DNA of 64,000 bases from Persicaria tinctoria (Eukaryota; Streptophyta; Magnoliopsida; Caryophyllales; Polygonaceae). Within the stretch, counting starts at the first letter, position 1, and each line of letters opens with the position of its first letter. Below, piece by piece: positions 63,839-64,000 of the stretch. The stretch spans positions 10,513,175 to 10,577,174 of the forward strand of contig JBANSL010000018.1 in the NCBI GenBank assembly GCA_037127255.1, in the 5' to 3' direction. The translations under genes and the position numbers were made by a program. The notes beneath the pieces are model-generated. The model ran no database searches, was not told the DNA's origin, and saw nothing but the letters and a program-made list of their open reading frames with translations.

Positions 63839-64000
63839 TAAAAAATAAAAATAGAAAGAGATGAGTTATTTTATTAGTGTATTCAAATTCTTGAAGGAAT
63901 TTGAATTACTAACGGGGATATTAAAAGACAGATTCAGGAGTTTCATAGCGTAGTCTTTTCTCATGTGTTTCGCGAGGGTAACAAGATTGCACACCTTGGT
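63839..64000. other. Window end, nothing recognised
   Basis: AT-rich DNA followed by a mixed-composition stretch with no frame I can assign. Confidence 0.4.

Overview
The window looks like nuclear DNA of a flowering plant. Genes are split by many short introns with GT-AG borders, intergenic DNA is AT-rich and full of plant transposons, and the recognisable proteins are plant families (ECA-type Ca2+ pump, SCPL acyltransferase/carboxypeptidase, ROF-type FKBP, PLS-class PPR, LYR protein, PP2-A10-like protein, BSD protein, GH3 beta-glucan exohydrolase). A eudicot, perhaps an asterid, fits the gene content, but I cannot fix the species.

Layout. 0.2-11.9 kb (+): the last 24 exons of an ECA3-like P-type Ca2+/Mn2+ ATPase whose 5' end is outside the window. 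13.1-16.7 kb (-): an intact 14-exon SCPL gene. 17.3-18.9 kb: Stowaway-like MITEs, one nested in another, in a duplicated segment with a copia-type LTR/primer-binding-site remnant between the copies. 19.4-23.8 kb (-): a ROF1/ROF2-like FKBP-TPR immunophilin whose first coding exon is split by a 1.1-kb hAT-like element. 25.1 kb (+): a diverged fragment of ribosomal protein eL21, followed by an intronless PPR gene at 26.3-28.4 kb (+). 31.9-32.3 kb (-): a two-exon LYR-motif gene. 34.7-38.4 kb (-): a 5'-truncated LINE with 19-bp target duplications. 39.9-41.2 kb (-): a PP2-A10-like gene. 43.3-46.6 kb (-): a three-exon BSD-domain gene. 58.1-60.3 kb (+): a four-exon GH3 gene.

From 47 to 57.7 kb the DNA is nearly all transposon: a long-TIR MULE-like element, a long foldback with a hAT element nested in one arm, a 1.3-kb retroposon with 17-bp duplications, and a ~6-kb Mutator-like element. 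That last element carries a plant-mobile-domain (PMD) gene, a MULE transposase relic and clusters of palindromes around GCACGTCCTTAAGGACGTGC. A second MULE-like element at 60.9-63.8 kb holds an Ulp1-like protease fragment, a captured 5' fragment of a KNAT7-like KNOX gene, and a long array of GGTGACAA motifs whose orientation flips at a perfect 16-bp palindrome.

The host genes do not form a pathway or operon; they are ordinary neighbours. The unusual content is in how mobile DNA has entered, split and copied them. All exon borders were read by eye from splice signals, reading-frame continuity and remembered family sequences; no database search was possible.
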